From assembly GCF_048548695.1 (NCBI RefSeq), contig NZ_JBLYIF010000015.1: a DNA stretch of 58,744 bases; one strand, given 5' to 3'. Both the position numbers and the translations under genes were made by a program. Below are positions 16,756 to 26,313 of the stretch, piece after piece. Below the pieces are notes generated by a model, which was not told the origin of the DNA, made no database searches, and saw only the letters and a program-made list of their open reading frames with translations. Each line of letters begins with the position of its first letter. The first letter of the stretch is position 1. Source of the DNA: Neptuniibacter sp048548695. Lineage in GTDB: Bacteria; Pseudomonadota; Gammaproteobacteria; Pseudomonadales; Balneatricaceae.

Positions 16756-16992
16756 TTATACCTTGATGCCGGTGGCACGAACATCAGTCAAAACTGCGTC
16801 GATACCTTTCTTATCGATGATACGCATACCTTTAGAAGATACACGCAGACGAACAAACTTCTGCTCACTTTCTACCCAAAAACGGTGCCAGTGCAGGTTC
16901 GGCAGAAAACGACGACGGGTTTTGCGTTGTGAGTGGGAAACATTGTTCCCTGTAACCGGACGCTTACCAGTTACCATACATACTCGAGACAT
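16756..16992 (-). CDS. rpmB: 50S ribosomal protein L28
   Basis: A 78-residue basic ribosomal protein beginning MSRVCMVTGKRPVTGNNVSH and continuing with RKTRRRFLPNLHWHRFWV, diagnostic for L28. Length is identical to E. coli L28 (78). It is the first gene of rpmB-rpmG. The ~200 bp between radC and rpmB should hold the promoter. Confidence 0.98.
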   Translation of the reverse strand: MSRVCMVTGKRPVTGNNVSHSQRKTRRRFLPNLHWHRFWVESEQKFVRLRVSSKGMRIIDKKGIDAVLTDVRATGIKV

Positions 16993-17192
16993 GGTAATAC
17001 CTTAAAATACTTGTTGAAGTTACGTTCCTATCCAGGATATTTATCAATGCAACTTAAGCCAACTGCGTCTGCACTCTCCAGACTGACGATCGCATCTCAG
17101 GCGGAGCGTCCCGTAACTAGACAGAATACCGTACCGGAGTGTGGATAGAAGGTCGCGAATTATACAGCAATCAATGCTATTGCCAATAGTTT

Positions 17193-17867
17193 TTACAGCA
17201 AACCCTGCTCTGCCATAGACACCACTTCACCATCGCCAACCACCATATGATCCAGCACTTTTACTTCAAGCATCTGTAGGGCAGCAGTGACATCTCGGGT
17301 AATCTGCTGATCTGCCTGACTTGGCTCAGCCACACCAGACGGATGATTGTGCGCCAGTATCACCGCTGCCGCATTAAGATGTAATGCCCTGCGAGCGATT
17401 TCACGGGGATACACCGCTGCGGCAGTCAAAGTACCCTGAAACAACTCTTCATATTCGATAACCCGGTGTCTGTTATCCAAAAACAAGCAGGCAAACACTT
17501 CTCTTAATTGATGTCGCAAGCGACTGGAGAGATAACAGCGAACATCATGTGGACTGTTCAGGGCTGACTCTCGCATCAAGCCGGCAGCCAAATGCCTGCG
17601 CGCCATCTCCAGCACAGCTTGCAATTGAACATACTTGGCAACCCCAAGCCCATGAGCCGCACAAAAACTGGTTTTGTCGCACTCCATCAGCTCGCGCAAT
17701 CCACCAAATGCCTGTAACAGCTCGCGAGCCAAGTCTACAGCCGTCTTTCCCTGAACCCCCGTACGCAAGAAGATTGCCAACAACTCGGCATCCGACAGCG
17801 CCGCAGCACCCTGCTGTAACAACTTTTCCCGCGGCCGCTCCGCCGCAGGCCAATCGGTAATTGCCAT
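17193..17867 (-). CDS. radC: RadC family JAMM-domain protein
   Basis: A 224-residue protein with an N-terminal helix-hairpin-helix-like region (LSDAELLAIFLRTG, residues ~24-37) and a C-terminal JAMM domain with ILAHNHPSGVAEPSQAD, the full metal-binding HxHPSG...D motif. The biochemical role of chromosomal RadC is unresolved; the old link to DNA repair came from a mis-assigned mutation. It is divergent from coaBC, the common gammaproteobacterial arrangement. Confidence 0.95.
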   Translation of the reverse strand: MAITDWPAAERPREKLLQQGAAALSDAELLAIFLRTGVQGKTAVDLARELLQAFGGLRELMECDKTSFCAAHGLGVAKYVQLQAVLEMARRHLAAGLMRESALNSPHDVRCYLSSRLRHQLREVFACLFLDNRHRVIEYEELFQGTLTAAAVYPREIARRALHLNAAAVILAHNHPSGVAEPSQADQQITRDVTAALQMLEVKVLDHMVVGDGEVVSMAEQGLL

Positions 17868-18032
17868 ATTTCACCTCCGTGTGAAATTGAAAAATCAGCT
17901 TAAAAAAACTGAATTGATATAAAGTCAATCTACGCAAGTTTAGTGGAAAATGATAAAGTTACGACTTCAATTCAAGCACAACACCCGGCGCCATTAGCGC
18001 AACGGCCTCTGCTTTCACGGTACGTGTCAGGT

Positions 18033-19256
18033 ATGCATAGACTTACTAACAAACAGATCATTCTTGGTATCACCGGCGGCATCGCGGCTTATAAAAGCGC
18101 CGAACTAACACGCCTGTTAAAAGCAGCAGGGGCAGATGTTCGCGTCGTAATGACCAGTGCCGCGACAGAATTCATTACCCCGTTAACGCTACAGGCGCTC
18201 TCAGGCAACCCCGTACACCGCCACCTGCTGGATACTGAAGCAGAAGCAGGAATGGGCCATATAGAGTTAGCCAAGTGGGCTGATCTGGTATTGATTGCTC
18301 CCAGCAGCGCCAACTTCATGGCACGGCTCGCCAGCGGCCTGGGTGACGACCTGCTGACCACCCTCTGCCTGGCCACCGATGCTCCTATCTGCCTGGCCCC
18401 GGCGATGAATCAGGCAATGTGGCGGGATGCCAGTACCCAACGTAACGTTGAGCAGCTCAGCGCTCGCGGTATACGTTTATTTGGCCCTGGTGTGGGCGAA
18501 CAGGCCTGTGGAGATACCGGCGCCGGCCGTATGCTGGAACCCACCGAACTGGCGCAGCTAGCAGCCAACTGTTTTCATTCGGGCTGCCTGAGCGGTAAGA
18601 CAGTATTCATCACTGCCGGTCCTACCCGTGAACCGCTTGATCCGGTGAGGTACCTCTCCAATCATAGCTCCGGAAAAATGGGTTACGCCCTGGCACAGGC
18701 AGCGATTGATGCCGGCGCCAGGGTGCGTCTGATCAGCGGCCCGGTCACACTTACCCCGCCAGCCCGGGTAGAGTGCGTTCAGGTCGAAACCGCAGAACAG
18801 ATGCTGGCCGCATCTATCCGCGATATTGAACACTGCGATATTTTTATTGCCGCCGCCGCTGTGGCCGATTACCGCCCGACAGCAGTGGCCGAGCATAAAA
18901 TTAAAAAAGGCTCTGAAGAGATTATGGAGCTGCATCTTGTCAAAAACCCGGACATCGTCGCCAGCGTAGCTTCGCATACTCACCGCCCATATACCGTAGG
19001 TTTTGCGGCTGAGACTCGAGACCTGCTGACCTACGCCCGTGACAAACTGGAACGTAAAAAACTCGACCTTGTGATCGCCAATGATGTGTCACGTCAGGAG
19101 ATCGGTTTTGGCAGTGACGAAAATGCCGTAACTCTGGTCTGCCGGAACAACGATACCCCCCTGCCACAAACCAGCAAACGTCAACTGGCTGTAAAACTCA
19201 TTGAAGAGATTGCCCGCCGCGCTTCAGCGGACCAGGAAACCGTAGCCGACTTTTAA
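18033..19256 (+). CDS. coaBC: Bifunctional phosphopantothenoylcysteine decarboxylase/synthetase CoaBC
   Basis: A 407-residue two-domain enzyme making 4'-phosphopantetheine for coenzyme A. The N-terminal flavin-dependent CoaC domain has LGITGGIAAYKSAEL, APAMNQAMW (PxMN motif) and EQACGDTGAGRM with the catalytic Cys. The C-terminal CoaB domain has ITAGPTREPLDPVRYLSNHS and KIKKGSEE with the conserved Lys. An in-frame GTG at 17943 would add 30 residues without family similarity, so ATG 18033 is used. It is followed after 19 bp by algC. The dut gene usually found here is missing. Confidence 0.97.
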   Translation: MHRLTNKQIILGITGGIAAYKSAELTRLLKAAGADVRVVMTSAATEFITPLTLQALSGNPVHRHLLDTEAEAGMGHIELAKWADLVLIAPSSANFMARLASGLGDDLLTTLCLATDAPICLAPAMNQAMWRDASTQRNVEQLSARGIRLFGPGVGEQACGDTGAGRMLEPTELAQLAANCFHSGCLSGKTVFITAGPTREPLDPVRYLSNHSSGKMGYALAQAAIDAGARVRLISGPVTLTPPARVECVQVETAEQMLAASIRDIEHCDIFIAAAAVADYRPTAVAEHKIKKGSEEIMELHLVKNPDIVASVASHTHRPYTVGFAAETRDLLTYARDKLERKKLDLVIANDVSRQEIGFGSDENAVTLVCRNNDTPLPQTSKRQLAVKLIEEIARRASADQETVADF

Positions 19257-19275
19257 CTTGCCACTAGGATAGCCC

Positions 19276-20664
19276 ATGCGTTACCCACTCAACGATCTAG
19301 ACCCAACCATTTTTCGTGCCTATGACGTCCGGGGCATTGTTGGCTCCGCGCTCAGTGACAGCACCGTCTACCACCTTGGCAGAGCCTTCGCAGCGGAAGC
19401 CCGCAGCCAAGGTGTATCTTTGGTGCATGTCGGTGCTGACGGTCGACTTTCCAGCCCGGCATTAAAAACGATATTCAGTGAAGGCCTGTCCGACGGTGGC
19501 TGCGATGTTTGTGATGTCGGCTACCTGCCAACACCAGGCCTGTACTATGCGGCCCATCAGCATACTGAATGCTCTGGCGTCATGATCACCGGCAGCCATA
19601 ACCCGGCCGATTACAACGGTTTTAAGATGATGCTGGCAGGCCATACCTTATCGGGTGATGATATTCAAAAACTACAAACACGCATCCGACAGCAAGATTA
19701 CAGCGAGGGCGCCGGTAGCATTCAGCATCTTGATATTCGCCAACAATATCTGGAACGCATTCTGGGTGACATTCAACTGACCAAGCCACTCAAGGTCGTG
19801 GTTGACTGCGGCAACGGCATTCCCGGAGAGCTGGCACCACAACTGATGGAGCGACTCGGCTGCGAAGTCATTCCTTTATACTGCGAGGTTGATGGCAACT
19901 TCCCAAACCACCACCCGGACCCAGGCAAACCCAAAAACCTGATCGACGCCATTGCCAAGGTGCGTGAGACCGGTGCCGATCTGGGGCTGGCTTTCGACGG
20001 TGATGGCGACCGAGTCGGCGTGATCACCGCCAGCGGGCAGATTGTCTACCCAGACCGGATCATGATGCTGTTTGCCGAAGATATCCTTACCCGCAACCCG
20101 GGTGCTGAAATCATCTTCGATGTGAAGTGCTCCCGCCTGCTGGCCGATGTGATTCGTCAGGCCGGTGGCGTAGCAACCATGTGGCGAACCGGCCACTCGC
20201 TGATCAAACAAAAAATCAAACAGAGCGGCGCCCTGCTGGGCGGCGAAATGAGTGGCCATATTTTCTTCAAAGAGCGCTGGTACGGCTTTGATGATGCCCT
20301 CTATAGCGCAGCGCGTCTGCTGGAGATACTGGCGTCTTCAGATGCCAGCGCAGATGAGCTGTTCAATCGCTACCCTGAAGACATTAGCACTCCTGAGCTG
20401 AATATCACTGTCACCGACGAAAACAAGTTCGATATTGTCACAGCATTGCAGCAGCTTAGCTTCCCCGGCGGTAAAGCCAATCATATTGATGGCGTCCGAG
20501 TTGATTACCCGGATGGCTGGGGGCTGGTACGCGCTTCCAATACTACCCCGGTGCTGGTATTGCGCTTCGAAGCTGAATCAGACGCAGCATTGAACCGTAT
20601 CCGGGATGATTTTCAGCAGAAGCTACATGCAATAGATCCGCAACTGACTATTCCAGCCGAATAA
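19276..20664 (+). CDS. algC: Phosphomannomutase/phosphoglucomutase (AlgC type)
   Basis: A 462-residue alpha-D-phosphohexomutase interconverting hexose 1- and 6-phosphates for exopolysaccharide and LPS sugar synthesis. Motifs in order: YDVRGIVG, the phosphoserine loop MITGSHNPADYNGFK, the magnesium loop LAFDGDGDRVGVI, the sugar loop LLGGEMSGHIFF, and the phosphate loop RASNTTPVLVLRFEA. Length equals Pseudomonas AlgC (463). In line with coaBC and argB, as in Pseudomonas. Confidence 0.95.
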   Translation: MRYPLNDLDPTIFRAYDVRGIVGSALSDSTVYHLGRAFAAEARSQGVSLVHVGADGRLSSPALKTIFSEGLSDGGCDVCDVGYLPTPGLYYAAHQHTECSGVMITGSHNPADYNGFKMMLAGHTLSGDDIQKLQTRIRQQDYSEGAGSIQHLDIRQQYLERILGDIQLTKPLKVVVDCGNGIPGELAPQLMERLGCEVIPLYCEVDGNFPNHHPDPGKPKNLIDAIAKVRETGADLGLAFDGDGDRVGVITASGQIVYPDRIMMLFAEDILTRNPGAEIIFDVKCSRLLADVIRQAGGVATMWRTGHSLIKQKIKQSGALLGGEMSGHIFFKERWYGFDDALYSAARLLEILASSDASADELFNRYPEDISTPELNITVTDENKFDIVTALQQLSFPGGKANHIDGVRVDYPDGWGLVRASNTTPVLVLRFEAESDAALNRIRDDFQQKLHAIDPQLTIPAE

Positions 20665-20717
20665 CAAATATTAGCTGATCCGGTACATAGGCCAGATCAC
20701 AATAATAAGGAACGACC

Positions 20718-21617
20718 ATGCCATTGACCCGTCAAGATGCCATAACCACCGCCGAGGTTCTGAGTCAGGCAATGCCTTATATCCAGCGCTTTGTCGGTAA
20801 GACCATCGTCATCAAATATGGTGGTAATGCGATGATCGATGAAACACTACAGAACAGTTTTGCGCGGGATATCGTCATGATGAAACTGATCGGCCTGAAT
20901 CCGATTGTAGTACATGGCGGTGGCCCCCAGATCGGCCAACTACTCAATGATTTAAAAATAGAGTCTCACTTTATCAACGGCATGCGCGTGACTGACTCTA
21001 AAACCATGGATGTGGTGGAGATGGTGTTGGGTGGCGCTGTCAACAAACAAATTGTCGGCCTGATTAATAGCAATGGAGGTCTGGCCATTGGCCTGACGGG
21101 CAAAGACGGGCAACTACTGCGTGCCCGCAAACTGAAAGTAAAACATAAAACCCCGGAGATGGAAGCCCCAGAAATCATCGATATCGGGCATGTTGGTGAA
21201 GTCGCCAGCGTCAATGTGAAAGTTCTGGACATGCTGGTCAACTCGGACATTATCCCGGTCATCGCTCCCATAGGCGTGGGCGAAGATGGCGCTTCCTATA
21301 ACATCAACGCAGACTTGGTCGCCGGCAAGGTAGCCGAAGTATTACAGGCCGAAAAATTGATCTTGCTGACTAACATCGCCGGACTGATGGATAAAGACGG
21401 TCAAGTTTTGACTGGTCTTACCACTCAACAGGTAGATGAATTGATTGCTGACGGCACTATCTACGGTGGCATGTTGCCCAAAATTGACTGCGCACTGGGT
21501 GCCGTAAAAAGTGGTGTGAACAGTGCACATATTATTGATGGCCGAGTTGAACACTCCTGCATGCTGGAGATCTTCACTGATGAAGGTGTCGGCACCCTGA
21601 TCACCAACCGCGGTTAA
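20718..21617 (+). CDS. argB: Acetylglutamate kinase
   Basis: A 299-residue amino-acid-kinase-fold enzyme for the second step of arginine synthesis. It has IVIKYGGNAM, VVHGGGPQIGQLL, NINADLVAGKVAEVL and GGMLPKIDCAL. The N-terminal helix (residues 1-25, before the kinase core) is of the kind associated with hexameric, arginine-inhibited enzymes. ATAAGGAACG supplies the ribosome site. It sits between algC (53 bp) and slmA (9 bp). Confidence 0.97.
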   Translation: MPLTRQDAITTAEVLSQAMPYIQRFVGKTIVIKYGGNAMIDETLQNSFARDIVMMKLIGLNPIVVHGGGPQIGQLLNDLKIESHFINGMRVTDSKTMDVVEMVLGGAVNKQIVGLINSNGGLAIGLTGKDGQLLRARKLKVKHKTPEMEAPEIIDIGHVGEVASVNVKVLDMLVNSDIIPVIAPIGVGEDGASYNINADLVAGKVAEVLQAEKLILLTNIAGLMDKDGQVLTGLTTQQVDELIADGTIYGGMLPKIDCALGAVKSGVNSAHIIDGRVEHSCMLEIFTDEGVGTLITNRG

Positions 21618-21626
21618 GGAGTTAGC

Positions 21627-22220
21627 ATGCCCGAGGTAAAACTAAATCGACGTGACCAGATCCTGCAAGCCTTAGCAGAAATGCTTGAAGGCAGTGCCGG
21701 TCAACGGATCACCACTGCGGCGCTAGCAAAAACGGTAGGGGTCTCTGAAGCCGCGCTCTATCGTCACTTCCCCAGTAAGGCCCGCATGTTTGAGGGCCTG
21801 ATAGGCTTTATTGAAGATACAGTTTTCAGCCGGGTGACCACCATCACACAAAGTGAAACTAACGGAGTGCGGCAGTGCGAACAGATTTTAACCCTGATAC
21901 TGACGTTTGTAGAACGTAATCCCGGTATGGCGCGGTTGCTTACCGGAGATGCGCTTACCGGAGAAACCGACCGCCTACGCCAGCGCATCAATCAGTTTTT
22001 TGAGCGGCTGGAAACACAGATCAAGCAGATTCTGCGCGAAGCAGAACAGCGCGACGGTCTGCGCACTCACAGCACCGCAGGCACCACCGCCAACCTCTAT
22101 ATCGCAACGATTGAAGGACGTATCCGGCAGTTTGTTCGCACTGAATTCCGGCGCCGGCCAACCGAGCTATGGTCTGACCAATGGGCCCGACTGGCAGATG
22201 GCACCTTCCGGCCAGTCTGA
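21627..22220 (+). CDS. slmA: Nucleoid occlusion factor SlmA (TetR family)
   Basis: A 197-residue TetR-fold protein. It binds SlmA sites on the chromosome and blocks FtsZ ring formation over unsegregated DNA. The N-terminal helix-turn-helix reads RITTAALAKTVGVSEAALYRHFPSK... and the sequence NRRDQILQALAEML matches SlmA orthologues. Length matches E. coli (198). It follows argB by 9 bp with TAAGGAG upstream, so it is translationally linked to argB. Confidence 0.94.
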   Translation: MPEVKLNRRDQILQALAEMLEGSAGQRITTAALAKTVGVSEAALYRHFPSKARMFEGLIGFIEDTVFSRVTTITQSETNGVRQCEQILTLILTFVERNPGMARLLTGDALTGETDRLRQRINQFFERLETQIKQILREAEQRDGLRTHSTAGTTANLYIATIEGRIRQFVRTEFRRRPTELWSDQWARLADGTFRPV

Positions 22221-22238
22221 CCCGACACTGGCCAATTA

Positions 22239-23045
22239 ATGGAACTGTTGCTTGAACAACTAAGTCTGTTACTGCTTTCACTGATTGCCAACGGGCTCTC
22301 AGCCATGGCCGGCGGAGGTGCCGGCCTGTTGCAATTACCCGTACTGCTGTTTCTTGGCCTTAATTTCAGCATGGCATTGGCAACCCATAAGATTGCCAGT
22401 ATCGCGCTTGGCGTGGGTGCCACCCTGCGTCATATGAAGGAGGGCCGACTAGACTGGCGCTTCTGTAGCTATATTTTGTGTTGCGGTTTACCGGGCGTGG
22501 TTCTGGGGGCAGACCTGGTGTTGCAAATACCTGAAGGCTGGACAGTACTCAGTCTTGGACTGCTCACCAGCGGTCTTGGCCTCTACTCTCTGCGAAAAAA
22601 ATCCCTCGGCATGGAGCTAGAAACTAGACACAGGGACCTGCCTGGTATGGTTATTGGCGGCATCGGTCTGTTTCTGATTGGTACCCTGAACGGTTCCCTG
22701 ACTTCAGGCACCGGGCTATTTGTCACGCTGTGGCTGGTACGCTGGTTTGGCCTGGACTACAAAACCGCAGTCGCTTATGTACTGATTCTGGTTGGCCTGT
22801 TCTGGAACGGAGCAGGCGCCATTACCGTAGCACTGCAGCAGGCCCCACGTTGGGACTGGTTACCGGCATTACTGCTTGGCGCTGTTGCTGGTGCTTATCT
22901 GGGCGCACATGTTGCCATTAGTCGTGGCAACCGCTTGGTTAAGCGTGCGTTTGAAACCCTGACCATTCTGGTAGGGTGCAAACTCATCTATGACGGCTGG
23001 TTATTGCTGACGGCAATCAACACTGCCATTGGGCTGGCAGAATAA
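22239..23045 (+). CDS. Sulfite exporter TauE/SafE family permease
   Basis: A 268-residue polytopic inner-membrane protein with about eight hydrophobic helices. The repeat half-motifs are visible: AMAGGGAGLLQLPVLLFLG in the first half and GTLNGSLTSGTGLFVTLWLV in the second. The family transports sulfite, sulfoacetate or related organosulfur anions; the substrate here is not predictable. It follows slmA by 18 bp. Its last 45 bp overlap the convergent yibQ gene. Confidence 0.93.
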   Translation: MELLLEQLSLLLLSLIANGLSAMAGGGAGLLQLPVLLFLGLNFSMALATHKIASIALGVGATLRHMKEGRLDWRFCSYILCCGLPGVVLGADLVLQIPEGWTVLSLGLLTSGLGLYSLRKKSLGMELETRHRDLPGMVIGGIGLFLIGTLNGSLTSGTGLFVTLWLVRWFGLDYKTAVAYVLILVGLFWNGAGAITVALQQAPRWDWLPALLLGAVAGAYLGAHVAISRGNRLVKRAFETLTILVGCKLIYDGWLLLTAINTAIGLAE

Positions 23046-23813
23046 AGCGATCAAGCGCGCAGGTATACGCTGTTGGCGTTTCAATAACTGCGAGGCAGGT
23101 ATCAATGTAATGCCCTGCTGCGTTAATTGGGGTAACTCTCTTTCCAAAAAACTCAGGGTTTCTGGATAGGGGTGCCCAATCAAAACAGCGAAACCTTGCT
23201 CACGGGCAGTCTGGAGTGCTTTTTCATACTGCCCTGCCAGTGCTTCAGGCGTGGTTTCATTGTCGAGAAATACATCCCTGATCAAATAAGGCAGACCCGC
23301 ATGATGCGCGACTTGCCAGCCTTGCGACTCAGGATTGGTAAAACTATCGACAAAAAACAGGTTTTTCTCCAGCAGCAGCGACATTAACTCTGCCATGCTG
23401 GTCATATCCGCCGTCAGGATACTGCCAGTATGATTGTTCAATCCAGTAACATGAGGAACTGATGCCAGCGCTGCAGTCAGGACGCTACGCTTTTCCTCGT
23501 AGGACATGTCCACCAATAATCCACCATCGCCTAACCAGCGGTCATCCGCATTTTGCATCGGTTGATGGAGCAAAATATCCCGTTGTTTAAGGAACGCCTG
23601 TTCCGCCAAGGATTTCGCATGCGGGGTATGTGGCAGAAACGCCAAGCTAACCGGACCCGGCAAATCAACAGCACGCTGCCCCAAGGAATGGTTAAAGCCA
23701 ATATCATCAATGATGACTACCAAAACGGCTTCTGCCTCCCCAGCGATGACAACAACCGGGGTAAAGCTGAGCAGCAACAGACTAAGCAGCCTATTGAAGC
23801 AGCCAGATTTCAT
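23001..23813 (-). CDS. yibQ: Divergent polysaccharide deacetylase family protein (YibQ-like)
   Basis: A 270-residue secreted protein with a signal peptide (MKSGCFNRLLSLLLLSFTPVVVIAGEA). The NodB-like core has VVIIDDIGFNHSLGQRA, LAFLPHTPHAKSLAEQA, LNNHTGSILTAD and FVDSFTNPES. This is the YibQ/DUF610 branch of the polysaccharide deacetylase superfamily. The exact reaction is unknown; the genomic link with EnvC and a carboxyl-terminal protease points to cell-wall work. Its ATG overlaps the ctpA stop (4 bp), and its 3' end overlaps the TauE/SafE gene by 45 bp. Confidence 0.92.
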   Translation of the reverse strand: MKSGCFNRLLSLLLLSFTPVVVIAGEAEAVLVVIIDDIGFNHSLGQRAVDLPGPVSLAFLPHTPHAKSLAEQAFLKQRDILLHQPMQNADDRWLGDGGLLVDMSYEEKRSVLTAALASVPHVTGLNNHTGSILTADMTSMAELMSLLLEKNLFFVDSFTNPESQGWQVAHHAGLPYLIRDVFLDNETTPEALAGQYEKALQTAREQGFAVLIGHPYPETLSFLERELPQLTQQGITLIPASQLLKRQQRIPARLIALFCQPNGSVDCRQQ

Positions 23814-25111
23814 CGCTGAATGATCACCAAGGCTTTCAACAACCCCAGAGCTTCATATAGCAGGTAATCCTTACTCGCTAAGACCTGACTGTCCTTGTTA
23901 TTGGGCTGCTGAGGATCAGAAGAGCCATTTTCAAGGTGCCCGCTAAGTTCGCGCTCCTTGATAAATTCAGGCTGTTCCTCTCGCAATTTAATCTCAGCAT
24001 TCTCAACCTGAATATCCGGCACAATGCCCTGCGCCTGAATAGAACGACCGCTAGGCGTGTAGTAACGCGCGGTAGTGAGTTTTAGCGCCCGGTCTTCACT
24101 CAGTGGAAGAATGGTTTGAACAGAGCCTTTACCAAAAGTATCCTGCCCCATAATCACTGCCCGCTTATGATCCTGCAGGGCACCGGCAACAATTTCAGAC
24201 GCTGAAGCCGAACCACCGTTAATCAGCACCACCACCGGAATATCGCCAATTGCCGTGCGTTTGGTAGCATGGAATTCATGTTTAGCTTCTTCTAAGCGGC
24301 CTTCGGTATAAACAATCATACCCTCATGGAGAAACGCATCGCTGACTTCCACCGCTGCCTGCAACACCCCGCCGGGGTTATTACGCAGGTCTAGAATCAA
24401 TCCCTTCAGCTCAACGTCGAGCTGCATTTTTTCCAGCTGCCTGACCAGCTCTTTACCAGTATCCACCTGGAACTGAGTAATACGCAGGTAGGCATAGTCA
24501 TTATCCAGTAAGCGGCTTTTCACACTGGCAACCTGAATCACCGCGCGCTCAACCTCAATTTCCAGCGGCTTTTCTTCGCCTTGCCGAATGATGGTCAATA
24601 ACAGGGAGGTACCAGGCTCACCGCGCATCAGGCTAATAGCATCATTCAGGTCCATACCCTGCACTGCCTGATCACCCAGCTTGGTAATCAGGTCGCCGGC
24701 TTTGACGCCTGCACGTTGTGCCGGGGTATCATCAATCGGCGCAATGACGCGGATAAAACCATCTTCCATTCCCACTTCAATACCCAGCCCACCGAACTCA
24801 CCACTGGTATGCTCCTGAAGGTTGGCGAACTCATCCTCAACCAGATAGGTTGAGTGAGGATCAAGACCGGCCAACATTCCCCGTAGCGCATCTTCCAATA
24901 ATTTGGCATCGCTAACCGGCTCGACATAAGCTGACTTAATGCGCTGAAACACTTCAGTAAAGAGGCGCAGCTCTTCAAGGGGTAACTGTTTTTCAGAGTC
25001 AGAGGGACTACCTGCAGGTTCAGCCTGTACAGGAACAGCCACGAAAGATACCAACAGCAAACCGACACTCAGGGTACGCCAAACCATAGGTAACACCGCC
25101 GTCATCTTCAT
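23810..25111 (-). CDS. ctpA: Carboxyl-terminal processing protease, S41 family
   Basis: A 433-residue periplasmic serine protease. It has a signal peptide (cleavage near VQAEP, residue ~30), an N-terminal helical region (YVEPVSDAKLLEDALRGML), a PDZ domain about residues 100-180 (GLGIEVGMEDGFIRVIAPI) and the S41 core. The Ser/Lys dyad is in GGSASASEIVAGAL (about 300) and FGKGSVQT (about 325). S41A proteases trim envelope proteins and peptidoglycan hydrolases. Middle gene of envC-ctpA-yibQ, an order conserved across gammaproteobacteria. Confidence 0.95.
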   Translation of the reverse strand: MKMTAVLPMVWRTLSVGLLLVSFVAVPVQAEPAGSPSDSEKQLPLEELRLFTEVFQRIKSAYVEPVSDAKLLEDALRGMLAGLDPHSTYLVEDEFANLQEHTSGEFGGLGIEVGMEDGFIRVIAPIDDTPAQRAGVKAGDLITKLGDQAVQGMDLNDAISLMRGEPGTSLLLTIIRQGEEKPLEIEVERAVIQVASVKSRLLDNDYAYLRITQFQVDTGKELVRQLEKMQLDVELKGLILDLRNNPGGVLQAAVEVSDAFLHEGMIVYTEGRLEEAKHEFHATKRTAIGDIPVVVLINGGSASASEIVAGALQDHKRAVIMGQDTFGKGSVQTILPLSEDRALKLTTARYYTPSGRSIQAQGIVPDIQVENAEIKLREEQPEFIKERELSGHLENGSSDPQQPNNKDSQVLASKDYLLYEALGLLKALVIIQR

Positions 25112-25144
25112 AGTCTGTTCCTTATTGTTGTAACTCTGCCAAGG

Positions 25145-26293
25145 CTAACGCCGACCCAACCAGCCTATCGGGTCCTTGGGCTGACCTTTAAAACGTAACG
25201 CGAAGTAAAGCCCTGTGCTCTGCCGACCACCACTGTCACCCACTGTAGCAATGGCATCACCTGCCGCCACCCAGTCGCCAGCCTCTAGTAGCAGGCTCTG
25301 GTTATATCCATACAGCGTCAGATAACCCCCACCGTGATCAAGGATTGTCACCAAGCCATAGCCCCGCAGCCAGTCAGAAAACACAACTCGGCCATGATGT
25401 ACGGCCCTGACCGCCTTGCCTTCTTCACTCTTAATCCAAATGCCATCATAACTGATATTGTTTTGCTTGCTACCAAAAACCCGCCCGATCTGACCTGTCA
25501 CTGGCCAGGCCAATTTTCCTTTACGGCTTTTGAAGGGCGTGTCATCGGTCACCAGTACCGCAACATTCAGGCTGGCTTCAATCTCACGCAATATTGCCTG
25601 CAAACGAGTCTGGTCGAGTTTAAGCTGCTTCAGCTCTGAGCCACCCTGGCGCAGCGTTTCCTGTAATGAAGCTAAGTGTTGCTGACGCTGATCACGGGTG
25701 CGTTGCAGTTGTATTAGCTCTTGTTGTAACTGTTGCTGCTTCTGGACTATTTCCTGCCTTGTAGCCAACAACTGGGTATCAGTATTCTTCAGAGCTGATA
25801 ACTGTTCTCTGAACAGAGCTATATCTTTGGCGAGTGATTCACTTAGCGCATCATGGTAACGCAGCATTCGATCGAGGGCCTCCGGATCGCGCTGATTAAG
25901 TAACAACTCCAGCCGCGGCTGATTACCTGATTTGTAGCGTGAAACCAATTGTTGCTGAAGCCGTTCAGCGCGTTGATTAAGGTCTGATTCAATACGAGCC
26001 TTACGCTGCTCCAGATCAGACTCTCTGCCGCCCAGACCCGCCAACTGTTGATCCAACTGACGAATCTGCCGTGCCAACTGACCCGCTTGCAACTCTACCT
26101 TTTTCAATGATTGACTAAGTTTGCGCGACTCACCTTCCTGGCTCTTCATCTGGCCAGTGAGTTTTTCAATCCGGCTCTGCAGCTGTTTGATCTGCTTTTG
26201 GGTAGCGGCCTGCTCTGGGGCAGCAGCATGGGACGTGATGGTTAGCATTAGCAACCACAATGTCACAAACCAAATGCGCCAGCTCACCGCCAT
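25145..26293 (-). CDS. envC: Murein hydrolase activator EnvC
   Basis: A 382-residue periplasmic protein. It has a signal peptide (MAVSWRIWFVTLWLLMLTITSHAAA), a long coiled coil about residues 28-250 (glutamine-rich, for example QKQQQLQQELIQLQRTRDQ) and a C-terminal LytM (M23) domain about 265-380. The LytM metal residues are degenerate (GYLTLYGYNQ in place of the HxH-type motif). This is what is expected for EnvC, which activates AmiA/AmiB amidases at the septum rather than cutting peptidoglycan itself. It follows gpmI by 20 bp and precedes ctpA by 33 bp. Confidence 0.94.
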   Translation of the reverse strand: MAVSWRIWFVTLWLLMLTITSHAAAPEQAATQKQIKQLQSRIEKLTGQMKSQEGESRKLSQSLKKVELQAGQLARQIRQLDQQLAGLGGRESDLEQRKARIESDLNQRAERLQQQLVSRYKSGNQPRLELLLNQRDPEALDRMLRYHDALSESLAKDIALFREQLSALKNTDTQLLATRQEIVQKQQQLQQELIQLQRTRDQRQQHLASLQETLRQGGSELKQLKLDQTRLQAILREIEASLNVAVLVTDDTPFKSRKGKLAWPVTGQIGRVFGSKQNNISYDGIWIKSEEGKAVRAVHHGRVVFSDWLRGYGLVTILDHGGGYLTLYGYNQSLLLEAGDWVAAGDAIATVGDSGGRQSTGLYFALRFKGQPKDPIGWLGRR

Positions 26294-26313
26294 AGTGCGG
26301 AGTACCTTGTGAG

